Assembly: GCA_034509735.1 (NCBI GenBank)
Contig: JACGWO010000005.1
Span: 10,805,692-10,869,691 of the forward strand
DNA length: 64,000 nt
Direction of reading: 5' to 3'
Source: Sesamum alatum
Taxonomy: Eukaryota > Streptophyta > Magnoliopsida > Lamiales > Pedaliaceae
Position 1 is the stretch's first letter, and every line of letters begins with the position of its first letter. This document shows positions 60,657-64,000 of this stretch, one piece after another. The position numbers and the translations under genes were made by a program. The notes under the pieces are model-generated. The model did no database searches, was not told where the DNA came from, and was given only the letters and a program-made list of their open reading frames with translations.

Positions 60657-60994
60657 ATGGAAGGTTTCAGACGTTACTTTTAATATCGCTGCACTAATAA
60701 TTTCATTAAAATCTTTTAGAGTCCTTTTGGATGAATAAGGCTTATTTTCTATATATATCATTGGCTGCCACATCAACTTTGGTATATATTTGTCTTGAAA
60801 GTTTTTAACCTGTTAAAAATCGCGACAAATGTGTATTTGTACCCTTTGCCCGAGAACATATATATAAAACTGAGGTATTTCCCAATTATTTTTTTATTGA
60901 TAATAGATTTTTTTTGTCATATTTTAGTGTTACATATTGGTATATAATCGATACGTGCCTCTTTAAAAATTAAAAGATGTAATCAAATTCAGTT
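60657..60994. other. AT-rich spacer
   Basis: Nothing recognised in about 340 bp. Confidence 0.5.
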
Positions 60995-61003
60995 ATAATA
61001 TAC

Positions 61004-61211
61004 GGGAAAAATGCAAATAACCCCCCTGTGATATTGTAAATATGCAAATTATCTCCTATGTAAAAATAAATATCAATTTACCCCTTTATATTTTTTAAAA
61101 TAAAGCAATTTACCCCCTGTGTTTTCCAAAATGAAGGAATTTACCTCCCTAGATATAGAGGATAATTTGCTCATTTACAATATCACATAGAGATAAATTA
61201 CATTAAACTCT
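61004..61211 (+). mobile_element. MULE-type MITE, copy 2 (208 bp)
   Basis: Flanked by perfect 9-bp duplications ATAATATAC (60995-61003 and 61212-61220). Starts GGGAAAAATGCAAATAACCCC. TIRs of about 40 bp share TGTGATATTGTAAAT. The head resembles the TIR of the 6.3-kb MULE (GGGAAAATTGCA...CCCCCCTGTGA). Confidence 0.88.
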
Positions 61212-61220
61212 ATAATATAC

Positions 61221-61660
61221 AGTAAATTACAACTTAACATTAAGTCTAATTAAATAAACCATCATGCCCTTTATACTATTATAAGTATACACTATAATGT
61301 TATGATTATAACTCATATCAACACCCTTTCAATATCAGAAACCAGCACCCCTCCTGGGATGTTTTGGAATTCTGCAAAAACTAAAAAATATTTGTATAAT
61401 TAAACTTAATTTGACTTTGTATTAATATAATTTATTTTATGATTTAAAAGTGGGATTACGTACATTAATACACAATAGAACACCAATGTGAAATACCAAA
61501 ATAAAGTAAACGAATTTTCACCAGTTTTGACACGTTTGGACAGTCGACACAGTAATCTAATATATTGCTATACCCTCTTGAAACAGTATTCTTCTTTTAT
61601 TTTGCTACTGTTTTTTCCAGATCTTTCCGACTATGACAACATATACTATCTCTCTTTCTT
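61221..61660. other. AT-rich spacer left of the TAA microsatellite
   Basis: Nothing recognised in about 440 bp. Confidence 0.5.
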
Positions 61661-61700
<40 letters not shown>

Positions 61701-61721
61701 TAATAATAATAATAATAATAA
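61661..61721. repeat. TAA microsatellite
   Basis: About twenty TAA units with one interruption. It continues at 62209-62224 on the other side of the MITE. Confidence 0.95.
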
Positions 61722-62208
61722 GGAAAAATAACACTTTTCGTCCTGTAATTTAGGGCCTTTTCACTTTTGATCCCATTGATTATGGGATTCTCACTTTTGG
61801 TCCCGTGACTTCTAAAAAGTCTCACTTTTGGTCCCGTGACTTCTAAAAAGTCTCACTTTTTGTTCCATGCCACATCTTCGTTAGGTTTTCTAACGGAAAA
61901 CATCACGTGCTTAGCACGTGACCGTTAGGGTCTTTACACTTTTGGTCGCATATGTTATGGGATTCTCATTTTTGATCCCATATGTTATGAAATTTTCACT
62001 TTGATCCCACAACTTTCACAATGTAACACTTTTGGTCCCATGCACTTAACGGCCACGTGACACTTTTCTTTAAATATCTAACGGAAAGTGCCATGAGACC
62101 GAAAATGCTATTTTTTTAAAATTATAGGACCAAAAGTGAAAATCCCATAACTAATAGAACCAAAAATAAAAATACCCCAAATTATAGGATGAAAAATATT
62201 ATTTTCTC
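61722..62208. mobile_element. MULE-type MITE inserted in the TAA microsatellite (487 bp)
   Basis: TIRs of about 80 bp (left GGAAAAATAACACTTTTCGT; right its diverged inverse ending TATTTTCTC). The 9-bp flanks TAATAATAA are equal on both sides, though inside a microsatellite this is weak. It has repeated CTTTTGGTCCC units and a perfect 31-bp tandem duplication (61801-61831 and 61832-61862 except the last bases). It contains CGTTAG-GTTTT-CTAACG at about 61889. Confidence 0.8.
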
Positions 62209-62224
62209 TAATAATAATAATAAT

Positions 62225-62408
62225 AGTAGTGGCTATAGAAACGTCAGAAAAGACAACAATTTGATTCCTCCCAATAGACACATGAGCCAGAAGATAAAAT
62301 AAACAGCCACTCTACTGCTCCTCACGATGTGACTATTTCGTCTCTTTCTGTAGCTTTATTAGGTACAAAATACATGTGAATGGGAACAACACTGAGTGAG
62401 AGCCGAAA
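62225..62408 (+). promoter_or_regulatory. 5' region of the DUF599 gene
   Basis: The 180 bp between the MITE and the ATG hold no clear TATA box; TTTATTAGG (about 62356) is the nearest AT-rich word. The leader is short and the MITE may form the outer promoter. Confidence 0.4.
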
Positions 62409-62642
62409 ATGATAGGTGAAGAAGAGGTAGTAAGTGTTGAGGATTTGTACAGTTTCCTCACAGTTGCTGCAAAAATGATAGTGGGGGAAAAGCAGCTGGA
62501 TTTAGTGCTGGTACCTCTGGGGATGGGGATGCTGTTGGCCTACCATTTCTGGCTTCTCTACACGATAACACGAAATCCAAGAAGAACTGTGATTGGACTC
62601 AATGCTGAGAGCCGCCGCTTATGGGTCTTCTCCTTGATGGCT
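62409..62642 (+). CDS. DUF599 family membrane protein, first exon only
   Basis: Start at 62409. After a 28-residue N-terminal stretch it shows LDLVLVPLGMGMLLAYHFWL, then TITRNPRRTVIGLNAESRRLWVF and SLMA, the conserved head of plant DUF599 proteins (PF04654). Residues 31-51 form a membrane helix. The splice donor GTGAGT at 62643 ends the exon after residue 78; translating further (to 62756) gives a hydrophobic but family-unlike tail. The next exons are not found up to 64000, so the gene continues outside the window or is truncated. Function unknown. This is the only host-gene candidate here. Confidence 0.8.
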
Positions 62643-62760
62643 GTGAGTGTTCTTCTCTTTATTTCTGTGTATGTGTGTGAAGTAATATGTGCGTTCTTGA
62701 CAGTCAAGGCATTCGTTTGGGGGTTAAATGCAACAGCCCGAGTAGAAAATTCTTGAAAAC

Positions 62761-63264
62761 AACAAAAATAAATAACGACGTCCTGAGATGAAAGATGTGA
62801 GCTTGTTTTTAGAAAATTCAGGGTTCTGATGTTATTTTTTGAGTTTAAAGGGGGGTTTTATGATTAGGGATAATTACATTGACACCCTTAAACTATGGAT
62901 GATTATACAAATCATTCCCGTCTTTTGCATAATTATGAAAATCATTCATGACAACCAAAAAATGGGAATAGTTGGTGTAATGATGTTAACATTTTTTGAG
63001 GGTGTTTGTGTAATTTTTTACAAATAGGGATTGTTTGTGTAAATAATGTTGATATTTTAATAGATGTATGTTTAATTATCCAAAAGATACGGTGATTTGT
63101 GTGCTTTTGGATTAACTTGAAAATATTTTGGTGAAAAACGGGATCAAATTGAAAATCACGTATACTGTGGGATTAAAATGGAAAAGCCCTATCTTTATGG
63201 GACAAAAAAGGTTATTTAGCAGCTTTAATTGCTTTCCCGCACTTGCTCAGCCTTTTCGTGACAT
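62761..63264. other. Presumed first DUF599 intron with MITE-like sequence
   Basis: No coding sequence. 62866-63030 begins GGGATAATTACATTGACACCC and has an approximate inverse GGGTGTTTGTGTAATT near 63000, typical of MULE-like MITE ends. No duplication was found. Confidence 0.45.
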
Positions 63265-63640
63265 CTACCCTTGTGTTTGGTTTTGTTTTTGGATTTTTTT
63301 TTTGTGGAAATAAAAAGAGAAAAACAAAGATAAATAAGTGTGTGTTAGAGATATGGTGTATGTTTAGATTTATTTTTGGAGTAAATTTTAAATAGTGTAA
63401 AAAATATATTGTATGTATTGCGTTGTATATTTAAATACAAAAACACTGTTCATTGTCAAATCATGTCTGTTTTATATATTTTTATATATGTATATATGTA
63501 TATAGTAATATTTGAATTTTTTTTATGTCTTGTGTTGTATATTGGGAGGCAAAAAATAATGTTCATTGTCAAATCATGTCTCTTTTATATATTTTTATAA
63601 ATGTATATATGTATATAATAATATTTGTTTATTTGTTGGT
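63265..63640 (+). repeat. Dispersed repeat R1, copy 2, with 113-bp internal tandem duplication
   Basis: Matches the reverse complement of 56225-56515. The end part is doubled: GTTCATTGTCAAATCATGTCT at 63448 and 63561, each with a TATATGTATATATG tract behind it. Confidence 0.75.
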
Positions 63641-64000
63641 AAATGTATGTATATATGGGAGAACGGTCCAACACACCCAATAAAGGTATTTTCGATAATG
63701 TTATGTTTGGTTTTATTTTCTCACTGTCTCGAAAACGAGTTGAAAATGAAACCAAACAAAGCCTGCATGTTTATCTTTTCTCACTATAATAAAAAGATAA
63801 AATTAAATATTAAGTGATTGTTTTAAAATCATCATAAAATATTATTAAGTCATGGTAATTTTAATCTTGTCACAATATAATAGATTATTAAATTGGCAAT
63901 ACACATGTGTCATTAATTGTTTTTAATGATGGTTTTATGCATAAATTTTTTAATCACTAATTATTGTTAGTAAAGGATTTTATAAAATAAATGTTGATAT
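63641..64000. other. AT-rich end of window
   Basis: An inverted pair TTTGGTTTTATTTTC and GAAAATGAAACCAAA at 63707-63760 forms a short MITE-like hairpin. Otherwise nothing recognised. Confidence 0.5.

Noticed and set aside
62643..62756. Extension of the DUF599 frame to a stop at 62756
   Set aside because: The family pattern stops exactly at a GTGAGT donor; the hydrophobic tail is better explained as intron.

Overview
The window is plant nuclear DNA, most likely from a eudicot. Almost all of it is transposable elements of plant-specific types, and the only host-gene candidate is the first exon of a plant DUF599 membrane protein at the right edge (62409-62642). I cannot name the species. No rRNA, tRNA or CRISPR array was seen.

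Region 1, about 1-43 kb, is a nested stack. The oldest layer is a decayed Ty3/gypsy element of Tat type on the + strand. Its pol reads through in three pieces (12219-14232, 24542-24713, 34540-35389). Behind pol lie a repeat-rich tract and a degenerate antisense ORF resembling the putative gypsy-type transposon family (36250-38635, -). Related Ty1/copia elements interrupt it: A (- strand, left edge to 12218), B (-, 14233-24541, very young, LTRs nearly identical), C (+, 24714-34539, exact 5-bp target duplication TGTAG) and D (-, from about 38929, truncated). Copia A was in turn invaded by a complete Mutator-like element (4492-10777) with terminal inverted repeats and a perfect 9-bp target duplication. 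This MULE has two convergent genes: a six-exon MURA-type transposase (-) and a small GRF zinc-finger protein with a C-terminal membrane segment (+).

Region 2, about 43-51 kb, holds a fifth copia relative, E (-). Its 3' half has collapsed, so that an LTR piece is fused to the integrase region. Two further LTR fragments and a LINE ORF2 fragment follow.

Region 3, about 51-56 kb, holds a small CACTA element with TCA target duplications, apparently inside an older relative. Next comes a PIF/Harbinger pair: a three-exon DDE transposase with one in-frame stop, and a decayed Myb/SANT-like partner.

Region 4, about 56-64 kb, is very AT-rich. It holds a non-autonomous Helitron (56884-59790) with two 5'-type ends, several MULE-type MITEs (three with 9-bp target duplications, one of them decayed), a MITE bracketed by 79-bp direct repeats, and a dispersed repeat in two inverted copies. 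The DUF599 exon sits here, with MITEs on both sides; the rest of that gene would lie beyond the window.

How it works together: no metabolic pathway is visible. The layers give a relative age order: gypsy first, then copia A, C and D, then copia B; the MULE is younger than copia A. The most unusual unit is the MULE. It has intact termini, a transposase broken only by two single-base homopolymer indels, and a convergent small membrane-anchored zinc-finger gene. All base-level comparisons were made by eye.
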